Positions 16,822 to 25,638 of a DNA stretch of 47,933 nucleotides are shown piece by piece; position 1 is the first letter of the stretch; each line of letters opens with the position of its first letter. The stretch covers positions 1-47,933 of the forward strand of contig JAHJJU010000016.1 in NCBI GenBank assembly GCA_018822805.1, written 5' to 3'. The notes beneath the pieces were generated by a model, which saw only the letters and a list, made by a program, of their open reading frames with translations, did no database searches and was not told the origin of the DNA. The stretch is from a bacterium (lineage in GTDB: Bacteria > Campylobacterota > Campylobacteria > Campylobacterales > Sulfurovaceae). A program made the translations under genes and the position numbers.

Positions 16822-18736
16822 TCATTCGCTCTCGTTTTAGATTTTTTAAAAACACCACTGCTTCAGCCATGCGTTTTTCTAAAGCATCTTCTGTCTGTAT
16901 ATGAGGAAGTCTGCCTGTTTTTTGTTTAAACGTAATAATCTTAGGGTAAAGGATGACGGCTTCCTCTTCACTCATGCTCATTCGTGTTGATGCTATGGAC
17001 TCTTGAATCAGTTTTAAAACCCCTGTGGTGACCGATTTGGACAAAATCTCAAAAGCTTTTTGAAAAGGGTTAATGGTATCAATTAAATCAATATGCAACT
17101 CATCAATATTGACAAATTTACCTGCCATACGAATAAACTTCTTATCTCCCTCTTCTTTAATCTCACCATTTTTAATCACCGAATCTACCACCACATGCTG
17201 TCGCAGTGACTCTACCTCTTTCTCATCAAGTTCAGGATACTTCACACGAATAATCTTAGGTATCAACACCTGATTAATCACCTCTGCATCAACATTTTCA
17301 GGCATCGCTTTTAACATCTGTTCATCTTGTAAAATGGTGGCTTTTAGGTCATTTAAATCAGAAGCTATAATCTCTCCCACTCTTTTTGAACTTGGAAGTT
17401 TAAAGCCTTTAATTTTTACTTCACCCTTTCTATTTTCTGTCTCATCATGCTCAAATCGTGGTTTAAACTTGAAACTAGGGGCTAAAACCTGTTCCATAAG
17501 TAAAGAGGCTGTGATGGCTTTGAGCATGTTATTCACCGAGAGTTTCACTTCATCATTATCAGCATCGGGTTGAGCGATTAAGTTGGTAAACTGTGCATGG
17601 GTTTTATTGTCGCTGTCACGTGTGGCACGACCAATAATTTGTATGATTTCGGTGAGTGAACTTCTGTACCCTACCGTTAAAGCGTGTTCACAATAGGGCC
17701 AATCAAACCCCTCTTTTGCCATGCCCAAAGCGATAATCAAATCCATATCATCAATGTGTTTAATATTTCTAAGATAAGTAGCAACCTTTTCACGCTCTTT
17801 GGGTTCATCATTAACCAAGTCAGCTACTTTGAGAAGTTTTCCATCGCTATGTCGTTTAATGATGATAATGCCATCCTCACTCACATCCACCACCTCACCG
17901 ATAATACTTAAAATGGTATCAACCTCTTTGTGTTTGTCTTTGGTTGATTCACCTGAATTGACATTGGGAATATGTAAAATGGTCTTTTTATCGGTATCAA
18001 GTATCTCATCGATGGCAGAGGTGTATCGACCTTGGTAAAAATGATAACCAATCCCCAACGATTTTAAAAACTCATAACCATTAAGCTGTTCATAGTAGTC
18101 ATAACTCACTTTTCTAAACTTCTCTTCATCTTCAGGTAACAACACAGGCACAGAATCTCCCCGAAAGTAAGAACCCGTCATCGCCACCATATGAGCTGTA
18201 GAGTTTGCCATAAGCAATCGAATCAACTCCCCCAATCTGTTGTCACCATCGGCTGAGACATGGTGAAACTCATCAATCGCCAATAGAGTGTTATCAAAGG
18301 CTGACTCCTCCAAGCCTTCAAAAGCAAAACGTAAAGTAGCATGAGTACAGATAAGAATTTTTGCATCACTTTTCAAAAATGCTTTAAACGCCTCTACCTT
18401 ACTCTTTTCAACGCCAGAGGTACAGAGGTTGTAGGTCTCATTCACCTCCCAATCGGCATAGAATCCATGACTTTTTAAATCGGTACTAGCAAAAGAAGCA
18501 CCAATGGACTTTTCAGGAACAGCTACAATCACTTTATCTAGCCCTTGGTTGAGTAGCTTATCAAGAGCTAAAAACATCAATGCACGAGATTTACCCGAAG
18601 CAGGAGGAGCTTTAAGCAGTAAATATTGAGCATCTCTTGACTCATAAGCACGGCTTTGCATGGTTCTCATGCCCATTTCATTGGTTGATTGACTTTTACC
18701 TGTTTGAGCATAGCTTACTTCTACTAGATTTGGCAT
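16814..18736 (-). CDS. SF2 DEAD/DEAH-type helicase of the accessory block
   Basis: This 640-residue protein is a superfamily 2 helicase or translocase. Walker A is APPASGKS (43-50), motif II is DEFH (155-158) in LLAIDEFHHV, motif III is MTGSY (186-190), and motif VI is QIIGRATR (366-373), the arrangement seen in type III restriction subunits and related defence helicases. The C-terminal 200 residues match no domain I can name. Its last codons overlap the GIY-YIG start. A 117-base AT-rich gap with a purine tract separates it from the AlbA_2 ATPase upstream. It presumably moves on DNA for the neighbouring nuclease and methyltransferase; the start ATG has only a weak ribosome site. Confidence 0.85.
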   Translation of the reverse strand: MPNLVEVSYAQTGKSQSTNEMGMRTMQSRAYESRDAQYLLLKAPPASGKSRALMFLALDKLLNQGLDKVIVAVPEKSIGASFASTDLKSHGFYADWEVNETYNLCTSGVEKSKVEAFKAFLKSDAKILICTHATLRFAFEGLEESAFDNTLLAIDEFHHVSADGDNRLGELIRLLMANSTAHMVAMTGSYFRGDSVPVLLPEDEEKFRKVSYDYYEQLNGYEFLKSLGIGYHFYQGRYTSAIDEILDTDKKTILHIPNVNSGESTKDKHKEVDTILSIIGEVVDVSEDGIIIIKRHSDGKLLKVADLVNDEPKEREKVATYLRNIKHIDDMDLIIALGMAKEGFDWPYCEHALTVGYRSSLTEIIQIIGRATRDSDNKTHAQFTNLIAQPDADNDEVKLSVNNMLKAITASLLMEQVLAPSFKFKPRFEHDETENRKGEVKIKGFKLPSSKRVGEIIASDLNDLKATILQDEQMLKAMPENVDAEVINQVLIPKIIRVKYPELDEKEVESLRQHVVVDSVIKNGEIKEEGDKKFIRMAGKFVNIDELHIDLIDTINPFQKAFEILSKSVTTGVLKLIQESIASTRMSMSEEEAVILYPKIITFKQKTGRLPHIQTEDALEKRMAEAVVFLKNLKRERMNG

Positions 18737-18821
18737 TTTTATTCCTGTTTTTATTGATTTTTCTTTTTTCTAAATAATAAAATAAAAAGAAACAAATTCC
18801 TATTTTATGGGAAATACTTTA

Positions 18822-18858
18822 ATTTCTTTTTCTTTTTTCTTTTTTTTCTTTTTTTATT
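18822..18858. repeat. Pyrimidine/purine tract at the AlbA_2 gene end
   Basis: The plus strand is nearly pure T and C for about 35 bases (T-runs broken by single C), covering the last bases of the AlbA_2 gene and the start of its 3' gap to the helicase. In transcript orientation it is an A/G tract. It could be slippage-prone or simply AT-rich spacer. Confidence 0.4.
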
Positions 18859-20500
18859 TGGCAATAAAATAGACCATATTACTTCGTATACCATCTCTCG
18901 ATAAAATACCTTCATCTCTCATTTTATAAACAACTCCTCTTAGATATTTTAAATCTAAATCATCCATTCTACTCTGTATTTGAGATATTTTACTTTTTGG
19001 ATGAGCTTTTAAATCTTCAATAATTAAAGCTCTCAAAACATGCTCTTCCATAGTTTTAAGACTAGGTTTTAAATCATGTTTCATAGAAGCTAAAATCTTA
19101 GGATTAACCATATACATCAATCCTTTTGTTTTTCCCTCAGTGATTAATATTTTTTTCTCTATCAATTTATCAATCCAGTTTCTAAGTCTATCATCATCTT
19201 TTAATTGCAAAATTTTAGCTAAATCATATCCTGAAATTTTTTTCTCCCTTACAATTACACCTAAAGCGATAATTTCTTTTTGATTAAGCTGATAATGTTC
19301 TCCTAAAAAATATAAAATATGTAAAGTTTCATTATCTATAATATTGGCATAAATAGTAATATTCACGTAGTTTATATCGTTCTCAATCACTGGAAATCTT
19401 TTTGCATCATGACTTAATTTTTCATAAATAAGGTCATATCCACTTCCCTCTCCTTCCATAAGGTTCATGGCTGTAAAAGTGTCTATAAGTTTTGGATTTC
19501 TTCGTTGCCGTTGATGCAAAATATTATCTTTGGTAACACCAAGAGGAAGCCCTCCTGGGCTTTGTATCTCTAATCTATCACTATAGACCGAAATAAAAAT
19601 ATCACCTGAAATGGTATAAGATTTATGAGCAAAAGCATTAATTAAAAGCTCTCGAATCACATCTTTATTATAATGTCTAATCTCTTTTCTAAAAAGTCCA
19701 TCAGAAATTTCAAAACTATAGGTTAACTCTATAGCTTCTCTCTCTATCTCCAAAAGAAGCTCTTTAGGATTAAATTGATTAAAATGCCACTCAACTTTAC
19801 GAACTTTCTCTTCATTTTCATTATAGACAATGTATTGCACGGTCAATGGATAGTTAAGTCGGCTTCTCTGTTTAAAATCTCCAAGCCACAAAATACCAAG
19901 GTTGGTCAAGAATCTATCTTCATGAAGTCTATAATATTCCAATATATCTTCATCGCTCTTCTCTTTTATAAACGCTGAAACCCTTGAAGAGTTACGTATT
20001 TCATCTACAAATTTTTGAATATTTTTAGACTCTATTTGAGAAAGGTCTATTTTTTTTAAAACCAACTCCCATTGAAAAGCTCCTTTTTCATGAGCCAAGC
20101 GTGTAAGTTCTTCACCTTTTATGGGTACACATTCATCACCCACACGCATAAAAACTTTTCCTTCACTGGTTGTGGCGATGAGTTGTTTTGAAGGGTAAAT
20201 TTGAATCATAAAGTATTCAGCACCATTATCATGAGTATGAAGTTCAGGATTGACCAACCCCACACCATCTGTCAAACTTCTTAGCGTTTTAACTACTTTG
20301 TTCATATCTTCAGGATTAATCTTTTGCTCTTTTGGTGGAAGTTTATCTCTATCTTCAATACCTATAAAAAGGTATCCACCTTGTGCATTGGCTAAACAGA
20401 CACAAGTTTTTGCTAACTCTTTTAGATTGGCACTTTTACCCACTACTTTTTTAAGGCTTTTATATTCTATGGTACTGTTTTCATACTCTTCTAGTTTCAT
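18854..20500 (-). CDS. AlbA_2/GHKL ATPase DNA-binding protein of the accessory block
   Basis: The 548-residue protein starts with an AlbA_2 (Schlafen-type) domain: the EYENSTIEYKS opening and LANAQGGYLFIGIED (36-50). A GHKL-type ATPase core follows (HATPase_c_4): N-box ELLINAFAH (284-292), SPGGLP (314-319), and a glycine-rich EGEGSGYDL (349-357). The C-terminal 150 residues look like winged helices. Such proteins are often annotated as ATP-binding regulators or RecG-like. Its ATG overlaps the methyltransferase stop in an ATGA junction, so the two are translated together. It could be the ATPase member of an Hma-like defence set, or a regulator of it. Confidence 0.82.
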   Translation of the reverse strand: MKLEEYENSTIEYKSLKKVVGKSANLKELAKTCVCLANAQGGYLFIGIEDRDKLPPKEQKINPEDMNKVVKTLRSLTDGVGLVNPELHTHDNGAEYFMIQIYPSKQLIATTSEGKVFMRVGDECVPIKGEELTRLAHEKGAFQWELVLKKIDLSQIESKNIQKFVDEIRNSSRVSAFIKEKSDEDILEYYRLHEDRFLTNLGILWLGDFKQRSRLNYPLTVQYIVYNENEEKVRKVEWHFNQFNPKELLLEIEREAIELTYSFEISDGLFRKEIRHYNKDVIRELLINAFAHKSYTISGDIFISVYSDRLEIQSPGGLPLGVTKDNILHQRQRRNPKLIDTFTAMNLMEGEGSGYDLIYEKLSHDAKRFPVIENDINYVNITIYANIIDNETLHILYFLGEHYQLNQKEIIALGVIVREKKISGYDLAKILQLKDDDRLRNWIDKLIEKKILITEGKTKGLMYMVNPKILASMKHDLKPSLKTMEEHVLRALIIEDLKAHPKSKISQIQSRMDDLDLKYLRGVVYKMRDEGILSRDGIRSNMVYFIAK

Positions 20501-23151
20501 TTTCTAACTTCCTTCTCCACCATCTCCTCATACAACCCAAACAAATAAGCCAATCGCTCTTCATCACTGCTAAATGGTTTGGCTCTATAACATCGCTCTA
20601 CAGCTAGGTCAAGCTGATGGTGTGCTTCTTTTAATCCTTCTGGCATTTTGTCGGGGTCGTAGAGTTGGGCTAAGGTTTTTTCGGAGTGTCTTTCTCGTTC
20701 ATCTAAGACAGCAAAGGTGTGTTCGGTGAGTGCTTCTTTTTGTTTTTTGGTTATGGTTGGGAAAGGGAAGGTGTTGTAACTCAATATTGATGAATATCGA
20801 AAATCAGTTTTTAAATATCCTGAAACAGCTTTTACCCATATTAAATGAATTTTTGATGATAAAATAGAAAAAATATAAATATCAGAATCATATATAACTT
20901 GTGCAGAATCTGCAATAATGATATTTTTATCTTGAACTCCACATGGTATATAATCTCTTCTTGACGAACCAACTCTAGGAATTAAAATAGAATGTTTTTT
21001 AGCTTCTCTTCTATCTCTAAATTGATGAGGACGCTCAGATAGTTTTCTAGTGCCTTTATCGGTACTTTCTAACCTCATTTTATAAACTTTATCTATTCGT
21101 GCTTTTATTAGAATAGATTTTTCAACCTCAGAAACTTGATTATCATCAATCCATAAAACCCACCTAAATGTATTTTTCATAAATTCAGCAGAGCCTATTA
21201 ATTTCTTTACATAATTTTGAAAGAAAGGATATTCATTGATTAATTCATCTTTTTCTTTGTCATTTAAAATAAGATTTCCTCCATCAAAGGGACTGTTTCC
21301 TCTTAACATTTTTGGAATATTAGAAATAGGATTTGAACGTCTATTAATTACAATATCTTTACTATCAACTAAATAAGCATTTATATTATTCACATTTTGT
21401 TTTATATTGTTTCTATAGATATATTTTGAACTTTTTGATAGGTGTCTAAGTCCAATAATAGCAACGGTTACCCCAGCATTTGACTTTGCATTATTTGACC
21501 ATTTAAAAGATTGGTGAGCAAAAAATATCTCTAAATTTTTATCAAAAATATGTGACCAAAGCATCGCTACTTGTTCACCTTGACTGATTGAATTGGTTGT
21601 TACAAAAGCATATTTTGCATTTATATTTTGTATATATTTCGCTCCTAAATAAAACCAACAAGCAATATAATCTAAATTTTTATAATTTTTAAACCCTTTA
21701 AAAACAAGTGCTAAGTCCTCTTTTTGCTCTCTGTTTTGCATACTTGAACCCAAATAAGGAGGATTCCCCAAAATATAAATTTCGTCTTCTTCCTCTTTGG
21801 GGCAAACTTCTTCCCAGTTCAGGCGTGTGGCGTTGCCATGGCTGATGTTTCCACCATTTTTTAGGGGCAAAGAGGGGGCTGTTCTGCCGAACTCTTTGTA
21901 AAAAAGTAGATTCATTTGATGCTCTGCCAACCACAAAGAGAGTTTGGCGACTTCGTGGGCGAAATCATCGAGTTCTATGCCGTAAAATTGTGAAAGATGC
22001 ATTTCAGAGAAAACAAAACTTTTCTGTTTTGCCAAGATATCCAACTGTTTGAGTATCTTCATTTCTAAAATTCTAAGCTCTTTATAGGCAATAATCAAAA
22101 AATTACCACTTCCACAAGCAGGATCAAAAATCTTTAAATTGGCAATACGCACCGTAAGGCTTTGTAGTTTTCGTTTGTTCTCTTTGGCGTTTTCAAACTC
22201 CTCATAAAGCTCATCTAAAAAAAGAGGTTGAATCACTTTCATGATGTTGGGTACAGAAGTATAATGCATTCCCATACCACCACGGTATTCACTGCTTACC
22301 ACAGCTTGAATCATCGAACCAAAAATATCAGGATTAATCTCGGCCCAACCCAAAGAACCGATCTCAATAAGAATGGCTCGTGATTTGGTCGTGAACTTTG
22401 GGATAGGGTAGGTGGTTTGAAACAAGCCACCATTTACATAGGGAAACGCTTTGAGGTAAGCTGGTAGACGCTCTTCTCTATTTTGGGTATTAAAAACTTC
22501 AAAAAGTCTTAACAGATAGGCATCAAGATCAGAGCCATCCGTGTTGGTGTGCGATTTAATGGCATTGGTAAATTGATTGTCTTCAAAAATGAGCGTATCT
22601 TCAGCGAAATAACAAAAAAGCAGTCTGGTTAAAAAAATATTGAGTGCGTGGGTATCTTCTTTATTGTGTGGTGGATTATGTTTGACAATCTCATCGAAAA
22701 GATTGGCAAGTTTTCTCGAGGCTTTTACATCGGCAATGTTCTCATCTTGATACTGGGCTTTTTCCATTCCTGCTAAGGGTAAAAAGAAAGCATAGTGTTT
22801 AGAGAGGTCTTCAAACACAATATCTAAACTGTCTCCTGTTTTAGTATCGTAAGCCAAAAGGGTTTTAAAGTCGGTCACCATAATAAAACGGGGTTTTTGC
22901 TTAAGAGGTTGGGTCTCATTTTTGAGCCTATCTATGGTAGAATGAAGATTATTTTGAGCTATTTTAAAGAAGAGTTTTTTACGATGGGTCAACTCTCCTT
23001 TGCTCTCTAACTGATTTAAATTCCCTTTTTTCAGTCGGCTAATGGTTGCTTTGGGTTCGCCAAAAGCGAGTAAAAAGTCAAATATAAACTGCTCTTGTTC
23101 AAATGTTTCAACAAGTTGTTGAATCTTCTCTTCTATCTCAATAATGGTCAT
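20497..23151 (-). CDS. YeeA/MmeI-like class I SAM-dependent DNA adenine methyltransferase
   Basis: The 884-residue protein has the layout of MmeI/YeeA-type DNA methyltransferases. An N-terminal domain (1-130) contains VTDFKTLLAYDTKT; a helical spacer has RLLFCYFAEDTLIFE (176-190); GMHYTSVPNI (294-303) precedes SAM motif I DPACGSGN (343-350); and catalytic motif IV NPPY (463-466) predicts N6-adenine methylation. The 600-884 region is the probable target-recognition domain. I see no convincing D-(E)XK nuclease centre at the N-terminus, unlike true type IIL enzymes, so cutting is probably left to a partner. ATG 23151 follows AAAGGCGACC. It overlaps the AlbA_2 gene by four bases. Together with the helicase and GIY-YIG genes it forms a predicted defence operon. 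Confidence 0.87.
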   Translation of the reverse strand: MTIIEIEEKIQQLVETFEQEQFIFDFLLAFGEPKATISRLKKGNLNQLESKGELTHRKKLFFKIAQNNLHSTIDRLKNETQPLKQKPRFIMVTDFKTLLAYDTKTGDSLDIVFEDLSKHYAFFLPLAGMEKAQYQDENIADVKASRKLANLFDEIVKHNPPHNKEDTHALNIFLTRLLFCYFAEDTLIFEDNQFTNAIKSHTNTDGSDLDAYLLRLFEVFNTQNREERLPAYLKAFPYVNGGLFQTTYPIPKFTTKSRAILIEIGSLGWAEINPDIFGSMIQAVVSSEYRGGMGMHYTSVPNIMKVIQPLFLDELYEEFENAKENKRKLQSLTVRIANLKIFDPACGSGNFLIIAYKELRILEMKILKQLDILAKQKSFVFSEMHLSQFYGIELDDFAHEVAKLSLWLAEHQMNLLFYKEFGRTAPSLPLKNGGNISHGNATRLNWEEVCPKEEEDEIYILGNPPYLGSSMQNREQKEDLALVFKGFKNYKNLDYIACWFYLGAKYIQNINAKYAFVTTNSISQGEQVAMLWSHIFDKNLEIFFAHQSFKWSNNAKSNAGVTVAIIGLRHLSKSSKYIYRNNIKQNVNNINAYLVDSKDIVINRRSNPISNIPKMLRGNSPFDGGNLILNDKEKDELINEYPFFQNYVKKLIGSAEFMKNTFRWVLWIDDNQVSEVEKSILIKARIDKVYKMRLESTDKGTRKLSERPHQFRDRREAKKHSILIPRVGSSRRDYIPCGVQDKNIIIADSAQVIYDSDIYIFSILSSKIHLIWVKAVSGYLKTDFRYSSILSYNTFPFPTITKKQKEALTEHTFAVLDERERHSEKTLAQLYDPDKMPEGLKEAHHQLDLAVERCYRAKPFSSDEERLAYLFGLYEEMVEKEVRK

Positions 23152-23170
23152 GGTCGCCTTTTAACCTTTG

Positions 23171-23845
23171 TTATTTATTTTTCTTCTCAAGTTCCTCAAC
23201 TATTTTTGCAGTAGCCAATGTCTCTTCATCGTCGGCACCAAACACTTTTGTTTGTACCTCTAACGCTTTTTTATAGTAGGTTAATGCAGAACTGTATTTC
23301 TCGGTTTTATTATATATTTTAGCAATATCCAAATAGGTCGAAAGTACATCTTCATGAAACTCACCCGATATTGCTCGGTCAATCTCTAATGCTTTAAAAT
23401 AGTACGTTAACGCATTGGCATTGTCCTCTAATGCATCATAGGAAGAAGCTACATTATAATAAGTTGTTGCTCTCTCTGTACTGTTTCTATCTAGAACCAC
23501 TTCATCAATTTTCATTGCTTTGCTGTAATACTCCAATGCTTTATGGTACTCTTTTAATTCATCGTAATCTAAACCAATATTATTATAATCCAATGATATC
23601 TCAGCACTCTGCTCTTTATAATGTTTTAAATCTACTTCCAACTGTTTTAAATCATAGTTTAACGCTTCTTTATAATCACCTTCCTCAAAATATTTTTGTG
23701 AAAGTTCATAATTGGATTGGTCCGATTTTCCACCTAGAAGTTTTTGGGTTGTCTCTCTGTTCTTTTCACTACTCTCTTCTATACATCCTATAAAACATAA
23801 TGACAGCCCTACCAATAAAGCGATGGTTACTATTTTTTTATTCAT
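23171..23845 (-). CDS. TPR-repeat lipoprotein
   Basis: The protein has a lipoprotein signal (MNKKIVTIALLVGLSLCFIGC; lipidated cysteine at about residue 21) followed by tetratricopeptide repeats with the typical LNYDLKQLE, YNNIGLDYDELKEYHKALEYY and YYNVASSYDALEDNANALTYY spacing, about four to five units. It should sit on a membrane surface and mediate protein contacts. GGAGA lies six bases before ATG 23845 (ATG 23848 is possible); the frame is open to 23869 but without a ribosome site. Its stop is 19 bases from the methyltransferase start, so it may be the first gene of the accessory operon, or simply its upstream neighbour. Function unknown. Confidence 0.8.
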   Translation of the reverse strand: MNKKIVTIALLVGLSLCFIGCIEESSEKNRETTQKLLGGKSDQSNYELSQKYFEEGDYKEALNYDLKQLEVDLKHYKEQSAEISLDYNNIGLDYDELKEYHKALEYYSKAMKIDEVVLDRNSTERATTYYNVASSYDALEDNANALTYYFKALEIDRAISGEFHEDVLSTYLDIAKIYNKTEKYSSALTYYKKALEVQTKVFGADDEETLATAKIVEELEKKNK

Positions 23846-23976
23846 CATTCTCTCCATATATAAATTCAATACATTATAACACTTAGCCTGTGAACTACTG
23901 CATATAATCTTTCTATTTTACCATAAATAAACTCCATTTTTTGTATGATGTGAAAATTAAATTTAAAGGATAATTT

Positions 23977-24294
23977 ATGAGTGCATTAGTAGAATTCTCT
24001 ATGTTCCCAACAGAAAAAACCCAAAGTAAAAGTACCTTTGTTGCCCGTGTTTTAGACATTGTTGATAAGAGTGGACTAGCGTATCAACTTACTCCTATGG
24101 GCACCATCATCGAAGGTGAAACCGTTGAAGAGGTCTTAGCTGTTATTAACCAAGCTTATGTTGAATTACAATTGGACTGTGAACGAATTTACAGTTCAAT
24201 CAAAATAGATTACAGAAAAGGTCCAGTTGGAAGACTGGGTAAAAAAGTCCATTCGGTCGAGGAAAAACTTGGGAGGAAGTTACAAAAAGGCTAA
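23977..24294 (+). CDS. MTH1187-family thiamine-binding protein
   Basis: The 105-residue protein matches the YkoF/MTH1187 (DUF77) family of small ferredoxin-like-fold proteins that bind thiamine or related molecules: an N-terminal VEFSMFPTEK strand, the GLAYQLTPMGTIIEG segment near residue 37, and the RVLDIVDKSG helix. Length is as expected. AAAGGATA precedes ATG 23977. It is divergent from the TPR lipoprotein and is followed at 75 bases by the DUF2892 gene and purM in the same direction. Whether it takes part in thiamine or AIR-related metabolism is open, but purM makes the thiamine precursor AIR, so the neighbourhood is suggestive. Confidence 0.85.
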   Translation: MSALVEFSMFPTEKTQSKSTFVARVLDIVDKSGLAYQLTPMGTIIEGETVEEVLAVINQAYVELQLDCERIYSSIKIDYRKGPVGRLGKKVHSVEEKLGRKLQKG

Positions 24295-24368
24295 AATCCA
24301 ATTAGATTAAAACAGTTAGATTTAGCTATACTGTCACAAAAATTTTCAAAAAAAATTTGGAGGGTAGT

Positions 24369-24575
24369 ATGTGTGTTGAAAAACTGCAAAAAATTCTTTT
24401 AGCATTAGCACTTGGTATTTCGATGATGTTGGCAGCAGCAGGTTCATTGAAAGCTGCTTTTATTTTACAAGTAGGGCTTATTATTATTTTAATTGCTAGT
24501 GGCATAACCGGATTTTGTTACATTACCAATGTACTCAGTACAGCCTTTCCATCATGTGACGAGGAGAAAAAATAG
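24369..24575 (+). CDS. DUF2892-like small inner-membrane protein
   Basis: This 68-residue protein has two hydrophobic helices (about residues 8-30 and 33-57) and a late FCYITN segment, in the manner of the DUF2892/YgaP membrane domain. The start is ATG 24369, seven bases after a strong GGAGGG; a TTG further upstream in frame would place the ribosome site inside the gene. Its TAG stop shares its last base with the GTG start of purM, indicating coupled translation. Cysteines near the N-terminus, in the second half and at the C-terminus (SCDEE) could respond to redox or sulphur, but no function is known. Confidence 0.75.
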   Translation: MCVEKLQKILLALALGISMMLAAAGSLKAAFILQVGLIIILIASGITGFCYITNVLSTAFPSCDEEKK

Positions 24576-25570
24576 TGGAAAAAGTTTCATATAAAGACGC
24601 AGGGGTAGACATTGATGCCGGTAATGACTTCGTAGAAGCCATTAAAGCTGATGTAAAATCAACATTCGATGAAAATGTAATCGGAGGAATTGGATCATTT
24701 GCCGGTGCCTATGCTTTACCATCCGGTTACAAAGAACCTGTTATCCTTTCTGCAACCGATGGTGTAGGAACCAAACTTAAACTGGCTATCGAAAGTAACA
24801 GATTTGACACGGTTGGAATCGACTTGGTTGCGATGTGTGTAAACGATCTTATTTGTAATTTTGGTACCCCTATGTTTTTTCTTGACTACTATGCGACAGG
24901 TCACTTGGTTCCAAAAAATGCAAAAGATGTTGTTGCTGGAATCGCTGAAGGGTGCAGACGTTCAGAGTGTTCATTGGTTGGTGGTGAAACAGCTGAGATG
25001 CCGGGAATGTACTCGAATGATGATTTCGATTTGGCTGGCTTTGCTGTCGGTATTGCAGAACGAAGTGAAATGGACACCCTTGCCAATGTAAAAGAGGGAC
25101 AGGCTATTTTAGCCCTTCCAAGTTCCGGTGTTCACTCTAACGGCTATTCACTGGTGAGAAAACTTTTCTTTGAAAAATTGGGCATGAGTTTAGATGCTGA
25201 CTTCAATGGAAAACCTCTTATTGATACACTGTTGGAGCCAACACGTATTTATGTCAAAGAGTTTAAAGCCAACCGAGATAAAATCAAAGCCTTAGCACAC
25301 ATTACAGGTGGTGGAATTGTTGAAAACTTACCACGTGTACTGCCTGATGGAATGCGTGCTCAAATCTCTAAAGAAAGTTTACAAATTCTTCCTATTTTTG
25401 AGTTTATGTCTCAATATGTTGATGGAGAAGAGATGTTTAGAACCTTCAACATGGGTGTAGGTATGGTGCTCGTTGTGGATGCTGCTGATGTTGAAGCTGT
25501 TTGTACCAATACCGATGCTTATGTAATCGGTACCATGATCAAAGGTGAAAAAGGTGTTGATTTAGTATAA
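24575..25570 (+). CDS. purM: Phosphoribosylformylglycinamidine cyclo-ligase (AIR synthetase)
   Basis: PurM closes FGAM to aminoimidazole ribonucleotide using ATP in purine synthesis; AIR is also the source of the thiamine pyrimidine. The 331-residue protein has SYKDAGVDIDAGN at the N-terminus, LSATDGVGTKLKLA (about 59-72) and the LVGGETAEMPGMY signature (about 134-146). The start is GTG 24575, overlapping the DUF2892 stop by one base with GAGGAG upstream. A weak hairpin and T-run follow the stop. Confidence 0.97.
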   Translation: MEKVSYKDAGVDIDAGNDFVEAIKADVKSTFDENVIGGIGSFAGAYALPSGYKEPVILSATDGVGTKLKLAIESNRFDTVGIDLVAMCVNDLICNFGTPMFFLDYYATGHLVPKNAKDVVAGIAEGCRRSECSLVGGETAEMPGMYSNDDFDLAGFAVGIAERSEMDTLANVKEGQAILALPSSGVHSNGYSLVRKLFFEKLGMSLDADFNGKPLIDTLLEPTRIYVKEFKANRDKIKALAHITGGGIVENLPRVLPDGMRAQISKESLQILPIFEFMSQYVDGEEMFRTFNMGVGMVLVVDAADVEAVCTNTDAYVIGTMIKGEKGVDLV

Positions 25571-25593
25571 TTATAAAATTATACAGTTTTTTT
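25566..25593 (+). terminator. Weak terminator after purM
   Basis: TATAATT (25566-25572) pairs with AATTATA (25577-25583) across a four-base loop, then CAG and a run of seven T. The stem is all A/T and includes the stop codon, so it is a weak but plausible terminator. Confidence 0.4.
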
Positions 25594-25623
25594 GATGATT
25601 ATTAAAAAATTAGACTATACTTC

Positions 25624-25632
25624 TGATATAAT
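25624..25632 (+). promoter_or_regulatory. Extended -10 promoter implying leaderless LysR mRNA
   Basis: TGATATAAT (25624-25632) is a perfect extended -10 element. The start codon ATG 25639 begins seven bases after it, where transcription should start, and no ribosome site separates the two. Confidence 0.55.
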
Positions 25633-25638
25633 AATTTC

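Noticed and set aside
20497-23151. BREX or DISARM assignment for the methyltransferase block
   Set aside because: No PglZ, BrxC/BrxL or DrmA/DrmB-like genes are in the block; only the methyltransferase type is shared.
14465-23869. The accessory block as a prophage or integrative element
   Set aside because: No integrase, tRNA, attachment repeats, structural genes or transfer genes are seen at either end.
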